Positions 39,572 through 50,251 are shown, counted from the stretch's first letter. The stretch is 64,000 nucleotides of DNA from an uncultured Pseudorhodobacter sp. (GCA_913062925.1 CAJXWJ010000007.1:1-64000), one strand, 5' to 3'. The notes: a model not told the origin generated them from the letters alone. A program made the numbers and translations.

Positions 39572-40345
39572 TCAGCGGCTAAGGTGTTTGCGCAGGAAAT
39601 TGCGGGTGCGCTCTTGGGTCGGGTTTTGGAACATCACCGAAGGCGGGCCTTCTTCGACCACAACGCCTTGATCCATAAACAAAACCCGATCACAGACCGA
39701 GGCCGCAAAATCCATCTCATGGGTGACGATGATCATGGTCATATGCTCTTCGGCCAGCTGCTTCATCACCAGATTGACCTCTTCCACCAGCTCGGGGTCA
39801 AGCGCCGAGGTCGCCTCGTCAAACAGCATCACCTTGGGTTTCATCGCCAAGGCCCGCGCAATCGCCACGCGCTGCTTTTGCCCGCCCGACAGCCGCGAGG
39901 GGTATTCATCGATCTTGTCGGAAAGCCCCACTTTGGCCAATTGCTCGACCGCCAGCGCATTGGCCTGCGCCTCGCTCAGCCCTTTCAGCATGCGCGGCGC
40001 AAGCGTGATATTGCCGCGCACGGTCAGATGCGGGAACAGGTTGAAATGCTGAAACACCATGCCGATGTCTTGGCGCACCTGATTGACATGCGCCTCATAT
40101 TGGCGCGGCGGCAGTTTGCGGTTGATCTGCACGCCTTCCAGCCACACCTCGCCCGAAGTCAGCGGGTCCAACTCGTTGATCGCACGCAAAAGCGTCGACT
40201 TCCCCGAGCCCGAAGGCCCGATGATCGCCACGATCTGCCCGCGCTCGACCGAGAGGTTGATGTTTTTCAGCACCTCGAGCGTGCCGTAGCTTTTCGCGGC
40301 ATTCTTAATCGTGACAAAGGCTTGAGCGGCGGTGTGATCGAGCAT
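39572..40345 (-). CDS. Amino acid ABC transporter ATP-binding protein
   Basis: [68 protein letters not shown]. Confidence 0.95.
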   Translation of the reverse strand: MLDHTAAQAFVTIKNAAKSYGTLEVLKNINLSVERGQIVAIIGPSGSGKSTLLRAINELDPLTSGEVWLEGVQINRKLPPRQYEAHVNQVRQDIGMVFQHFNLFPHLTVRGNITLAPRMLKGLSEAQANALAVEQLAKVGLSDKIDEYPSRLSGGQKQRVAIARALAMKPKVMLFDEATSALDPELVEEVNLVMKQLAEEHMTMIIVTHEMDFAASVCDRVLFMDQGVVVEEGPPSVMFQNPTQERTRNFLRKHLSR

Positions 40346-40360
40346 GACAGCGGTCCTTTC

Positions 40361-41017
40361 TCAGCGCGAGGCGGCAATGCGGCGTTCCAGATGACGCAGC
40401 ACCGCTTCAAGCGCGAGGTTGATGATGTAATAGCAAAAGGCAGCGGCAAGATAGAATTCAAACGGGCGATAGGTGCGGCTGATCGCCTGCTGCGCAGCCA
40501 GCGTCAGCTCCATCACCCCGATCACCGAGACAAGTGCGGAATCTTTCAGCAGCGCGATCATGTTATTGCCCATTGGCGGGATCACCGCGCGCACCGCCTG
40601 CGGGATGACGATGCGGCGCAGGGTTTGGCCGCGCGACAGCCCCAAGGTGCGCGCCCCCTCATATTGGCCCTGATCCACCGCAAGGATCGAGGCTTGGATC
40701 AGTTCGGAGTTATAAACTGCAAAATGCAGCCCCAAACCGATCACCCCCGCCGCAAAGGCAGGCAGATCGATGCCAACTTGGATCAGACCAAAATAGATCA
40801 AGAACAGCTGCAACAGCAGCGGCGTGCCCATAAACAAAAACGCAAAGACCCGCACCGGCAGGCGCAAGGCCCAATGGCCATAAAGCGCGATCACCGCAAA
40901 GACGATGCCGCCGAAAAAGCTAAGGATCCCAGCGCAAACCGTGATGGCGATGGTCCAGCCCGCGCCAGTTAAAAGCGAGCCAAAAAAGCCAGGCACGACG
41001 GAAAAATCAAGTCCCAT
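40361..41017 (-). CDS. Amino acid ABC transporter permease
   Basis: HisM-type; QGQYEGARTLGLSRGQTLRRIVIPQAVRAVIPPMGNNMIALLKDSALVS. Confidence 0.93.
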   Translation of the reverse strand: MGLDFSVVPGFFGSLLTGAGWTIAITVCAGILSFFGGIVFAVIALYGHWALRLPVRVFAFLFMGTPLLLQLFLIYFGLIQVGIDLPAFAAGVIGLGLHFAVYNSELIQASILAVDQGQYEGARTLGLSRGQTLRRIVIPQAVRAVIPPMGNNMIALLKDSALVSVIGVMELTLAAQQAISRTYRPFEFYLAAAFCYYIINLALEAVLRHLERRIAASR

Positions 41018-41047
41018 GGGGGTGTCCTGTCATGGCGTAAAGCTGTG

Positions 41048-41695
41048 TCATTGGATCCGCGCCCGCCGGTCCAGCCAAGCGATGCCTTGGCCGACCACAT
41101 AGATGATCACCATGTAAAGCAGGCCCGCGACCAGAAACATCTCGAAGGGTTTATAGGTTGATCCGATAAAGCGCTGCGCGGTATAGGTCAGCTCGATCAC
41201 CGAAATCGGCGCGACAAGGGCAGTGCCTTTGATCAGCGCGTTGATGTTCACGCCCAAGGGCCTAATCATCATCCGCGCGGCCTGTGGCAGGATCACTTTG
41301 CGCATGGCCTCCCACCGACTTAGCCCCAAAGTGCGCGCAGCCTCGGTCTGGCCTCGGTCCACCGAAACGATCGCGCCGCGAATGGTTTCCGTCATATAGG
41401 CGCCAATATTGACGCCCAGCGCGATGGTGCCTGCGGCAAAGGAATCTAGTTGGATGCCGATTTGCGGCCCGCCAAAATACAGGATAAAAATCTGGATCAG
41501 CGCCGGCGTGCCGCGAAACACACTGACATAGGCCGCCGCAATCCAGCGCAAGATCGCCAGCCGCGACATCCGCGCCGCAGCCCCCAAGGCGCCACAGGTC
41601 AGGCCAAGAATGGCCGTCAGCACCGACAGCTCGATGGTCAACCAAGCCGCCTGCAAAAAGAACGGATAGACGCGCAGGATCAGGTCAATGTCCAA
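41048..41695 (-). CDS. Amino acid ABC transporter permease
   Basis: HisQ/M-type; RGQTEAARTLGLSRWEAMRKVILPQAARMMIRPLGVNINALIKGTALVAPI. Confidence 0.93.
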   Translation of the reverse strand: MDIDLILRVYPFFLQAAWLTIELSVLTAILGLTCGALGAAARMSRLAILRWIAAAYVSVFRGTPALIQIFILYFGGPQIGIQLDSFAAGTIALGVNIGAYMTETIRGAIVSVDRGQTEAARTLGLSRWEAMRKVILPQAARMMIRPLGVNINALIKGTALVAPISVIELTYTAQRFIGSTYKPFEMFLVAGLLYMVIIYVVGQGIAWLDRRARIQ

Positions 41696-41733
41696 ATCAA
41701 TGGCCCTTCAAAGTCAGAAAAGATCAAGGCCTA

Positions 41734-41764
41734 TTGGCCTGCCGAACCGGGTCCGGCAGGCCAA
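41734..41764 (-). terminator. Perfect 11-bp-stem hairpin between SBP and permease genes
   Basis: TTGGCCTGCCG-AACCGGGTC-CGGCAGGCCAA, 3 nt beyond the SBP stop. Confidence 0.78.
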
Positions 41765-41767
41765 AGA

Positions 41768-42553
41768 TCAGCGGATGTCGCCGCCAACCCATTCTTTGGC
41801 AATCGCAAGATAGGTGCCATCGGCCATCATCTCGTCCAGCGCCTTTTGCATCGCGGCTGCCAGCTCTGGGTTGCCTTCCCGGATCGCAATGCCTGCGCCG
41901 ATGGGCTCTGCGGTTGGATCTTCCACCACCGCCAGATCGTATTGTCCGGCCTTCATCGCCAGCATCACTGGGATCGAGTCGTTGACAATCGCGTCAACAC
42001 GGCCGTTTTGCAGTTCCAGCAGCAGCTCGGGCAAGCCTTTGTAAGTGTTGATGTTATAGCCCTGATCGCGCGCCCATTGCTCGTGCGTTTCGCCCAAGGT
42101 CACACCGACTTTGGCGGTGGCAAGCTGCGCCACGCTGGTGATTGGCGATCCGGCCTTGGTGAAAATCGCGCGTTTGGTGTTGTAATAGGGGCCGACGAAA
42201 TCAATCACCTTGTCGCGCTCGGCGGTGATCGACATCGAGCCTACAACCGCATCGTATTTATTGGCCAAAAGCCCGCCGATGATGCCATCCCATGCGGTGG
42301 TGATGATCTCGGTTTTCAGACCCATGCGCTTGGCGATTTCGGTGCCAATGGCGGGATCAAAGCCGACAACCTCGTTCTTTTCATTCACAAAGTTAAACGG
42401 AGGGTATTGGCCGCTCATGGCAATGCGCAACACGCCGGCCTCTTTGATCGTAGCAAGCTCGTCGGCACTGGCGGCAAGCGGCGCAAACCCCAGCCCGAGC
42501 ATAGCAACAGACCCCAAAAGCAGGCCGCGACGCAGGATGTTGATAGATGTCAT
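41768..42553 (-). CDS. Amino-acid-type ABC transporter solute-binding protein
   Basis: Signal peptide MTSINILRRGLLLGSVAMLGLGFAPLAASA; VLRIAMSGQYPPFNFVNEKNEVVGFDPAIGTEIAKRMGLKTEI (SBP_bac_3). Confidence 0.92.
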   Translation of the reverse strand: MTSINILRRGLLLGSVAMLGLGFAPLAASADELATIKEAGVLRIAMSGQYPPFNFVNEKNEVVGFDPAIGTEIAKRMGLKTEIITTAWDGIIGGLLANKYDAVVGSMSITAERDKVIDFVGPYYNTKRAIFTKAGSPITSVAQLATAKVGVTLGETHEQWARDQGYNINTYKGLPELLLELQNGRVDAIVNDSIPVMLAMKAGQYDLAVVEDPTAEPIGAGIAIREGNPELAAAMQKALDEMMADGTYLAIAKEWVGGDIR

Positions 42554-42687
42554 GTTTCTGTTCCCTGTTGATTTCTTTGGCCAAGTCACGCGCGACTCGC
42601 ATCCAAACCCATTTATTCAACACAGCTTGCGGCAAGCCCTAACATAGGGCAAATAGATAGCACAAATCTCAAAAATAGATTGCATCT

Positions 42688-43647
42688 ATGCTAAAACCCC
42701 ATGAACAACGCTTTCCTTGGAACCTGGATTGGAACCTGCTGCGCACCTTTATGATGGTGGTCGAGGCAGGCGGCATCACGCCCGCCGCCCATCTGCTGCG
42801 GCTGCGCCAGCCGACGATCAGCGCAGCACTTAAGCGGCTGGAAGACACCATGGGGCGTAAATTGGTCAACCGCTCGCCCAAGCATTTCAGCGTAACCCCA
42901 TGGGGCCGCGTGCTTTATGCCGAGGCCAGCGCGATTTTTGGCGCGGTCTCGCAACTGCCCGATCTGATGGGCGGCTTGCAAGAAGAGGTGACGGGGCAAA
43001 TCAATATTGCGCTGGCAAGCCATGTGGTCGCCCCGCATTTCGACGCGGTGCTGGAACGGTTCAACACGCTATACCCCAAGGTCAGCTATTCGATCTCGAC
43101 GATGGACAGCGTCGCGGTGGTTTCGACCCTACAACAGAACCGCGCCAGTTTTGGCGTGGCCTTGCTGCACCGCCCACCTGCGGGGCTGGACACCAGCGTG
43201 CTCTATCGCGAGTTTTTCGGGCTGTTTTGCGGGCCATCGCATCGGCTTTATGGCCGCGCAAACATCGAGGAGTCTGAACTGCGCGACGAAGATGTGGTAT
43301 CTTTTTGGACAGATGACCCCAATGGCGCGCTCTCGGGCGTGGCGCATCTGCGCGCAAGGTTGCGGATGCGCAGCGAGCCCCGCGGGCTGTCGTCGAACCT
43401 GCCAGAGGTGCGCCGGATGATCGTCGCCAATATCGGCATCGGCGCTTTGCCGGTGCATGTGGCGCGCAAGGATGTGCAATCGGGCCTTTTGTGGCAGATG
43501 CCGCCCTATCAGGGCCTGCCTGCGGTGGATATTCACCTGCTGACAAACCCAAAACGCAGCCTGAACAATGCAGAAAAAGCTCTTCTTGCGATGTTACAGG
43601 CAGCGATTGACGCAGTGCCCTTGGCCGAGCGGACCTATAGCGGCTGA
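42688..43647 (+). CDS. LysR-family transcriptional regulator
   Basis: NWDLLRTFMMVVEAGGITPAAHLLRLRQPTISAALKRLEDTMGRKLVNR-type HTH; divergent from the ABC/aminotransferase operon. Confidence 0.92.
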   Translation: MLKPHEQRFPWNLDWNLLRTFMMVVEAGGITPAAHLLRLRQPTISAALKRLEDTMGRKLVNRSPKHFSVTPWGRVLYAEASAIFGAVSQLPDLMGGLQEEVTGQINIALASHVVAPHFDAVLERFNTLYPKVSYSISTMDSVAVVSTLQQNRASFGVALLHRPPAGLDTSVLYREFFGLFCGPSHRLYGRANIEESELRDEDVVSFWTDDPNGALSGVAHLRARLRMRSEPRGLSSNLPEVRRMIVANIGIGALPVHVARKDVQSGLLWQMPPYQGLPAVDIHLLTNPKRSLNNAEKALLAMLQAAIDAVPLAERTYSG

Positions 43648-43648
43648 A

Positions 43649-44731
43649 TCAGCGATACAGCAGGTTGATGCCATTGGCAAAGACATGCACCTTGCGCGGA
43701 TCGGCCCCCAAGGCCAGCGTCGAATGCCGCAGGTCTTTGTGAATGCCTTGCAGTTTTGCCACCACCTGCGCATCATCGCCCTGCTGTTCGTAATACAGCA
43801 AGGTGACTTCGCCCAAGGCTTCGGTGATCGCGACCTTGCCTTCAAAAAACGGCTCGGCCGAGGCCAGCAGGTCTTCGGGGCGCACGCCGATATTGACCTT
43901 TAGCCCGATGTCATCAGCGCGCGTTGGCACCGCGGATTTGACCATGCCGCCATTGGCCAGCTTGACGGTGGTGATCTCGCCGGTTGCCACCACTTCACCC
44001 GCCATCAGGTTCATCGCGGGCGAGCCGATGAACTGCGCGACAAATTCGTTCTGCGGCCGCTCGTAAAGCTCTAGCGGCGTGCCGACTTGGCTGATGCCGC
44101 CGCCGGCAAGCACCACAATGCGGCTGGCAAGCGTCATCGCCTCGACCTGATCATGCGTGACATAGATCATCGTCGAATTCGGCATCGACTCTTTCAGCTG
44201 CGCAATCTCGATCCGTGTGGCCACCCGCAAAGCCGCATCAAGGTTCGAGAGCGGTTCGTCAAACAGATAGACCTTGGGGTCGCGCACGATCGAGCGGCCA
44301 ATCGCCACCCGCTGGCGTTGCCCGCCCGACAGCGCCTTTGGCAGGCGGTCAAGATAGGGTTCCAGCTGCAAGATCTTGGCGGCCTTGGCCACGGCGGCCT
44401 CGATTTCAGCGGCAGTTTTCTTGGCGATTTTCAGCGCAAAGCTCATGTTGTCGCGCACCGTCATATGCGGATAAAGCGCGTAAGACTGAAACACCATCGC
44501 AATGCCGCGCTGCGCCGGTGGTACGTCATTCATCCGCGCGCCATCAATGCTGAAATCGCCACCCGAGATCTTTTCCAAACCGGCAATCATCCGCAAAAGC
44601 GTGGATTTGCCGCAGCCCGAGGGGCCGACAAAAACGATCAATTCCCCGGTTTTTATGTCCAGATTGATGTTGGACAGAACCTTGACCTCGCCATAAGATT
44701 TCTCGACATTGCTCAGCGTTAATTCAGACAT
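43649..44731 (-). CDS. aglK: Alpha-glucoside ABC transporter ATP-binding protein (AglK/MsmK-like)
   Basis: [65 protein letters not shown]; last gene of the agl operon. Confidence 0.9.
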   Translation of the reverse strand: MSELTLSNVEKSYGEVKVLSNINLDIKTGELIVFVGPSGCGKSTLLRMIAGLEKISGGDFSIDGARMNDVPPAQRGIAMVFQSYALYPHMTVRDNMSFALKIAKKTAAEIEAAVAKAAKILQLEPYLDRLPKALSGGQRQRVAIGRSIVRDPKVYLFDEPLSNLDAALRVATRIEIAQLKESMPNSTMIYVTHDQVEAMTLASRIVVLAGGGISQVGTPLELYERPQNEFVAQFIGSPAMNLMAGEVVATGEITTVKLANGGMVKSAVPTRADDIGLKVNIGVRPEDLLASAEPFFEGKVAITEALGEVTLLYYEQQGDDAQVVAKLQGIHKDLRHSTLALGADPRKVHVFANGINLLYR

Positions 44732-44743
44732 ATCAAATTCCCT

Positions 44744-46384
44744 TCATTCGCCCTTGCGCAGCAGACTATAGCCCCAAGGGGCAAGCGTCAGTTTGCGGCC
44801 CTGCGGTGCGGTGCTGCCAAAATCCACCGTGACGTCAGACCAAACCCCTTCGGGCAGATCCATCTCAACCGAAGCTTCGCCCAGATTGACCGCAAAGAGT
44901 AAGGTCTCGGTGCCCGCGCTGCGCTGGAACATCACCGCATCGCCCATGGCGCACAGCCCCGTCATCGCGCCATCGACCAAGGCGCGGTGGGTTTTGCGCA
45001 GCGCCAGCGCCCGCGTGTAATGCGCCAGCATCGAGGCCGGATCGCCGGTTTGCTCGGCCACCGCAAGGCCCAGATGCCCCGCCATCACCGGCAGCCAAGG
45101 CTTGCCCGTGCTAAAGCCGCCGCTGGCGTTGTCTTTCGCCCAAACCATTGGCGTGCGACAGCCATCGCGGCCCTTGAACTCGGGCCAGAATTCGATGCCA
45201 TAGGGGTCTTGCAGATCTTCAAAGGCAATTTCAGCCTCGGGCAGGCCCAATTCTTCGCCTTGATAGAGGCAGATAGACCCGCGCAGGCAGACCAGCAGGG
45301 CGATATAGGCGCGCGCGCCCGCATCCGTCAGGCCCCAACGGGTGATATGGCGCACGGTGTCGTGGTTGGAATAAGACCAGCAGGGCCAAGCATCCGGCGC
45401 CACCGCATTCATCCGCGCAAAGGTTTCCACCAGAAAATCCGCCGTCAGCCGCTTGGGTTGCAGCATCTCGAAGGGGTAGCACATCTGCACCTTATCCCCA
45501 CCCGAGGTATATTCGGCCATAATTTCGAGCCCGCGCTGCGCGTCGCCAACCTCGCCCACCGCAGCCGCGCCAAAGGGGTTCAGCACGGCGCGGAATTTCT
45601 TAAGAAACTCCAGATTTTCCGGCTGGTTTTTGTCAAACAGATGTAGCTGATGGTTATAGGGGTTCACCGCCGGCGCAATGGTGTCATTGCGCAGCGCTTT
45701 GGGCAGCGGCGGGTTGTCGCGCAAATACTTGTCAGCAAAGTAAAAATTGATCGTATCCAAACGAAAGCCGTTCACGCCGCGCTCGAGCCAAAACTGCGCC
45801 ACATCCAGCAAAGCCTGCTGCACGGGTGCGTGGTGCAGGTTCAGGTCGGGCTGGCTGGTCAGAAAATTGTGCAGGTAATATTGCTGCCGCCGCGCGTCCC
45901 ATTGCCAGGCACTGCCGCCAAAGATCGACAGCCAATTGTTGGGCGGCCCGCCATCGCCCTTGGGCTCGGCCCAGACATACCAATCGGATTTATCATTGCT
46001 GCGGCTTTTGCGGCTTTCTTGAAACCACGGATGCGCCGAGGCCGTGTGCGACAGCACCAGATCAATCATCACCTTTAGCCCAAGCGCTTTGGCCCGCGCG
46101 ATCAGCGCATCAAAATCGGCCAATTGCCCAAACATCGGGTCAACGTCGCAGTAATCCGAGACGTCATAGCCGAAATCCTGCATCGGCGAGGTGAAAAACG
46201 GGCTGATCCAGATTGCATCGGCGCCAAGCTCTGCAATATGCGCCAAGCGCGCGGTGATGCCTTGCAGATCGCCGATGCCATCGCCATTGCTGTCTTGAAA
46301 GCTGCGCGGATAGATCTGATAGATCACTGCGCCACGCCACCAGTTCACATCCATATTCGTCACGGCCTGTTCCATCTTTATCAT
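44744..46384 (-). CDS. aglA: Alpha-glucosidase (GH13)
   Basis: WWRGAVIYQIYPRSFQDSNGDGIGDLQGI, GVNGFRLDTINFYF, AAVGEVGD, YSNHDTVRH. Confidence 0.93.
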   Translation of the reverse strand: MIKMEQAVTNMDVNWWRGAVIYQIYPRSFQDSNGDGIGDLQGITARLAHIAELGADAIWISPFFTSPMQDFGYDVSDYCDVDPMFGQLADFDALIARAKALGLKVMIDLVLSHTASAHPWFQESRKSRSNDKSDWYVWAEPKGDGGPPNNWLSIFGGSAWQWDARRQQYYLHNFLTSQPDLNLHHAPVQQALLDVAQFWLERGVNGFRLDTINFYFADKYLRDNPPLPKALRNDTIAPAVNPYNHQLHLFDKNQPENLEFLKKFRAVLNPFGAAAVGEVGDAQRGLEIMAEYTSGGDKVQMCYPFEMLQPKRLTADFLVETFARMNAVAPDAWPCWSYSNHDTVRHITRWGLTDAGARAYIALLVCLRGSICLYQGEELGLPEAEIAFEDLQDPYGIEFWPEFKGRDGCRTPMVWAKDNASGGFSTGKPWLPVMAGHLGLAVAEQTGDPASMLAHYTRALALRKTHRALVDGAMTGLCAMGDAVMFQRSAGTETLLFAVNLGEASVEMDLPEGVWSDVTVDFGSTAPQGRKLTLAPWGYSLLRKGE

Positions 46385-46391
46385 TTGTCGT

Positions 46392-47534
46392 TCACTTGAC
46401 CGATCCGGCCAAGAGGCCGCGGACAAGGTATTTCTGCATCGCAAAGAACACCATCAAAGGCACCGCAATCGACACAAAGGCCGCCGTTGCCAGAATCTCC
46501 CAATTGCCGCCCCGCGTGCCCAGCAATTCCACGATCTGCTTGGTCATCACCGTTGTCTCGCCACTGCTGTCGATCAGGAACACCAAGGCGACAAGCAGAT
46601 CGTTCCAAGTCCAAAGGAATTGGAAAATCGCAAAGCTGGCAAGGGCCGGAAACGACAGCGGCAGCACGATCTTCATAAAGATCTGAAAATCGGTGGCACC
46701 GTCAATCTTGGCGCATTCGATAATATCGCGCGGCAATCCAACCATGTAATTGCGCAGCAAATAGATCGCAAGCGGCAGGCCAAAACCGGTATGGGCCAGC
46801 CAAACCCCCAGATAACCTTTGCCAATCCCCAAGGTCAAATGCAGCTTTAACAACGGAATAAGCGCCAATTGCAGCGGCACCACCAACAGCCCGACAATGG
46901 CAGCAATCAGCAAAGCCCGACCCGGAAAATCCATCCAAGCCAAAGCATAGGCAGCAAAGGCAGCGACCAGAATTGGAATAATCGTTGCCGGAATCGTCAC
47001 CGTCAGCGTATTAAAAAACGCCTTGCCCATGCCATCGACATTCTTTGGGTCAAGCAAAAGCGATTTATAATTATCCAAAGTAAACTCTGGCGGCGTCGCG
47101 GCGGTGCTAAAAATCCGCGGCAGGCGCTGATCGCCAAAACTCACAGGGCCCGTCAGATCATAGACGCCATCCGCCTGCACCGTCAGGCTGACGCCATCGC
47201 CCAGGTCGACCGTCTCGCCGGGGCCATATTTTGTCGGGGCCTGCGAGCTGGTACCCCAAGCGCTAACATCGGCATTCGTCGCCTCGAACAGACGCCCCTC
47301 GATTACAAAGCGTCCGTCTTTTTCCACCTCATCACCCGCCACGCGGATCGCGGGCAGTTGCCGCTCTTGGGTCGAAAGCGCCGACCACCAGCCCGAGCCC
47401 ACAATTTGATCCGAGGTGCGGAACGACGAGACAAACAGCCCAAAGGTTGGCAGCAGCCACAGCGCCACCAGACAGGCCATCGAGATATGAACCGCCCAAG
47501 TCAGAGCCGATTTTTTACCAACAATGTTATCCAT
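46392..47534 (-). CDS. aglG: Alpha-glucoside ABC transporter permease
   Basis: MalG-type permease with extra periplasmic segment; IIECAKIDGATDFQIFMKIVLPLSFPAL. Confidence 0.88.
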   Translation of the reverse strand: MDNIVGKKSALTWAVHISMACLVALWLLPTFGLFVSSFRTSDQIVGSGWWSALSTQERQLPAIRVAGDEVEKDGRFVIEGRLFEATNADVSAWGTSSQAPTKYGPGETVDLGDGVSLTVQADGVYDLTGPVSFGDQRLPRIFSTAATPPEFTLDNYKSLLLDPKNVDGMGKAFFNTLTVTIPATIIPILVAAFAAYALAWMDFPGRALLIAAIVGLLVVPLQLALIPLLKLHLTLGIGKGYLGVWLAHTGFGLPLAIYLLRNYMVGLPRDIIECAKIDGATDFQIFMKIVLPLSFPALASFAIFQFLWTWNDLLVALVFLIDSSGETTVMTKQIVELLGTRGGNWEILATAAFVSIAVPLMVFFAMQKYLVRGLLAGSVK

Positions 47535-47535
47535 C

Positions 47536-48771
47536 TCAGCGCATCTCCTTACGGGCGTTATAAACGTTCCAGATCAGGATCGGCATGACCAAAAGCATGA
47601 TCACCATCGCCGAGGCAGAACCGATGCCCCAATCATTGGCGCGAAAAAGCTTATCATACATATAGTTGGCAAGAACCTGCGTCTCCCACTGGCCGTTGGA
47701 CATGGCGTAGACGATGTCAAAGACCTTCAGCACAACGATGGTAATCGTGGTCCAAACCACCACGATCGTGCCCATGATCTGCGGGACTTTAATTTTAAAG
47801 AAAATTTGAAACGGATTGGCGCCGTCCACAATAGCTGCCTCGATGGTGTCTTCGGGCACACCGCGCAGCGCGGCCGACAAGATTACCATGGCAAAACCGG
47901 TTTGGATCCAGACCAAGACCGCCATTAGGAAAAACGAGTTCCAAAACGGAATGGTCAGCCAGGTCTGCGGCTCGCCATAGGGCAAAGCGGCAAAGCCAAG
48001 GGTGAGGGCCGCGCGCAGCGACAGCCAAATCAGCCAGACGGCTGCACCCGCAGCACCAAGACGCAGGGGAATAGCCCAAGCCACCAGATTGCGCCCCGCC
48101 AGCATCGGCCGCAGCACCGCAAGCCCAACCAGCGCCGAGGCCGCCGCAAAGCCCAACAGGCCAACAATCGGCACAATCTGCAAAAACAGCACCGAAATTG
48201 CACCGCCGCTAAAATGCAGCCAGACCGCGTTTAAAATGCCAATTTGCTCTTGATCAACACCACGGGTGTCATAGACCAGCTTCCAGATCACAGCCGCCCC
48301 GACAAAAGAAATCGCCATCGGCATAAAGATCAGCGATTTCGCTAGATTGCCCCAACTGATGCGGTCCGACAATTGCGCCGCTAAAAGCCCAAAGGCGGTT
48401 GAAGCCGCAGGGACGACCAGCAACCACAACAGGTTATTGTTCAGGGCCTCCCAAAACTTGGCCTCTTGCAACATCTTTTGATAATTTTCTAGGCCAACGA
48501 ATTCATATCCGCCGCCTGCAACCCGCTGCATCAACGATAGCCGGAAGGTCTCAAAAACCGGATAGGCCAGATAAACGCCCATCGCAAAGATCGCAGGCGC
48601 TAAAAACAGCCATGGCCGGATCATATTTGCGCGGCTGATGTTTTTACCCGCATTCGTTCCACGAATAGGGAACAACACTTTGTCCAGAAACAAATTCGAG
48701 AAATAAAAATAGCTGATACATCCGCCGACGCCGACGATGATGGTGATCAGGCCCTGAAGTGCCGGATTCAT
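47536..48771 (-). CDS. aglF: Alpha-glucoside ABC transporter permease
   Basis: MalF-type permease; EDTIEAAIVDGANPFQIFFKIKVPQIMG. Confidence 0.88.
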   Translation of the reverse strand: MNPALQGLITIIVGVGGCISYFYFSNLFLDKVLFPIRGTNAGKNISRANMIRPWLFLAPAIFAMGVYLAYPVFETFRLSLMQRVAGGGYEFVGLENYQKMLQEAKFWEALNNNLLWLLVVPAASTAFGLLAAQLSDRISWGNLAKSLIFMPMAISFVGAAVIWKLVYDTRGVDQEQIGILNAVWLHFSGGAISVLFLQIVPIVGLLGFAAASALVGLAVLRPMLAGRNLVAWAIPLRLGAAGAAVWLIWLSLRAALTLGFAALPYGEPQTWLTIPFWNSFFLMAVLVWIQTGFAMVILSAALRGVPEDTIEAAIVDGANPFQIFFKIKVPQIMGTIVVVWTTITIVVLKVFDIVYAMSNGQWETQVLANYMYDKLFRANDWGIGSASAMVIMLLVMPILIWNVYNARKEMR

Positions 48772-48856
48772 GGCGAGGTCCTCCCTCTTATTTGTCCGTA
48801 AAACCGGTTAATCCATCCGGAAATGGTTGCACTGCCGTCGGCTTATTATGCAAAGG

Positions 48857-48883
48857 TGGCGCCCCCCGTTCAGGGAGGCGCCA
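48857..48883 (-). terminator. Hairpin between aglE and aglF
   Basis: TGGCGCCCCCC-GTTCA-GGGAGGCGCCA, near-perfect (one mismatch), 12 nt beyond the aglE stop. Confidence 0.72.
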
Positions 48884-48895
48884 ATATTTAGCTAA

Positions 48896-50251
48896 TTACT
48901 TCAGCGCGTCCCAAGAGGTTTGGATCGCATCGGCCACATCTTGTGCCGATTTTCCGCCGACATAATCCACCATGCCGGTCCAGAACGACCCAGCGCCGAC
49001 GCCGCCCGGCATCAAGTCAGAGCCGTCAAAGCGGAAGGTGTCAGCGCCCAGCAGGATCTCGCCCATTTTGCGCTGCGCATCATTGGCATACAAAGCCGGA
49101 TTTGCAGATTTCAAGGGCGTCAAGAAGCCCGACTGTGCCATCCAGACTTCATGTGCCAATGGCACTTTCAGCCAGTCGATGAAGGCCCGTGCAGCGGGGC
49201 TGTCTTTGGTGATGCCAAAGACGGTGCCTGCGCCCAGAACGGGCTTGCCAAGGTCTTTGTCAGCATAGGATGGGAAGTAGAAGAAATCCGCATCGGTGCC
49301 AACCTGCGTGCCTTCTGGGAAGAACGACGGGATGAACGAGGCCTGACGGTGCATGTAGCACTGTGGTGGCGAGGTGAACAAACCCTTGGGGCTGTCGCGG
49401 AAGTCGGTGGTGGCAACAGCGCCACGGCCACCGGCGACGTATTTGTCATTGTTGGCGAACCAGCCGAATTCGTCGATGGCAGCCACAACTTTTGGATCGT
49501 TGAACTTCAGATCATTCTTGACCCATGCGTCATAATCCTGCGGCGATTGGGTGCGCAGCATCATGTCTTCCACCCAGTCGGTCGCTGGCCAGCCGGTCGC
49601 CCCGCCCGAACCCAGACCGATACACCAAGGGGTGCCGCCATCTGCCACGATCTGATCGGTCAGCGCTTTCAGCTCTTCCATCGTCGACGGCACTTTATAG
49701 CCTGCGTCGGCGAAGGTCTCTGGCGAATACCAAACCAGCGATTTCACATCAACTTTGTAGAAAAAGCCAAACAGCTTGCTGACGCCATCGGCGCCCGGAA
49801 AACTGGCCAGATCAACCCAAGACTGACCGGCGGCATAGTTGTCCTTCAACCAGGCTGCATCAGCATCGGTCAAAGGCGCGACTTGCCCCAGTTTGGCAAG
49901 GTCTGCCTCCAGACCTGGCTGTGGGAACACCGAAATATTCGCAGCCGAGCCTGCTTCGGCGTCAATGCGGACTTGGGTCTCGAAGCTGTCGGATCCGACA
50001 TATTTCACATCAACGCCAGTGGCAGCTTTGAAATAAGCCAGCATCGATTCGAACAATTCTTGGTCTGGGCCAAGCCACGGACCTGCGATGGTCAGCTCTT
50101 GACCGGCCAGATCGCCATGTGCGGCTTTGTACTCTTCCATCGAGCCCCAGCTAAAGGCGCCCTCACCGACGGGAAATTTCAAATCCTGCGCAAAAGCGCC
50201 ACCAGCCATCATCGCCAACGCGGCTGCGCTGGCATACAGTTTAATCTTCAT
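48896..50251 (-). CDS. aglE: Alpha-glucoside ABC transporter solute-binding protein
   Basis: MKIKLYASAAALAMMAGGAFAQDLKFPVGEGAFSWGSMEEYKAAHGDLAGQELTIAGPWLGPDQ; first gene of the aglEFGAK-type operon. Confidence 0.9.
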   Translation of the reverse strand: MKIKLYASAAALAMMAGGAFAQDLKFPVGEGAFSWGSMEEYKAAHGDLAGQELTIAGPWLGPDQELFESMLAYFKAATGVDVKYVGSDSFETQVRIDAEAGSAANISVFPQPGLEADLAKLGQVAPLTDADAAWLKDNYAAGQSWVDLASFPGADGVSKLFGFFYKVDVKSLVWYSPETFADAGYKVPSTMEELKALTDQIVADGGTPWCIGLGSGGATGWPATDWVEDMMLRTQSPQDYDAWVKNDLKFNDPKVVAAIDEFGWFANNDKYVAGGRGAVATTDFRDSPKGLFTSPPQCYMHRQASFIPSFFPEGTQVGTDADFFYFPSYADKDLGKPVLGAGTVFGITKDSPAARAFIDWLKVPLAHEVWMAQSGFLTPLKSANPALYANDAQRKMGEILLGADTFRFDGSDLMPGGVGAGSFWTGMVDYVGGKSAQDVADAIQTSWDALK

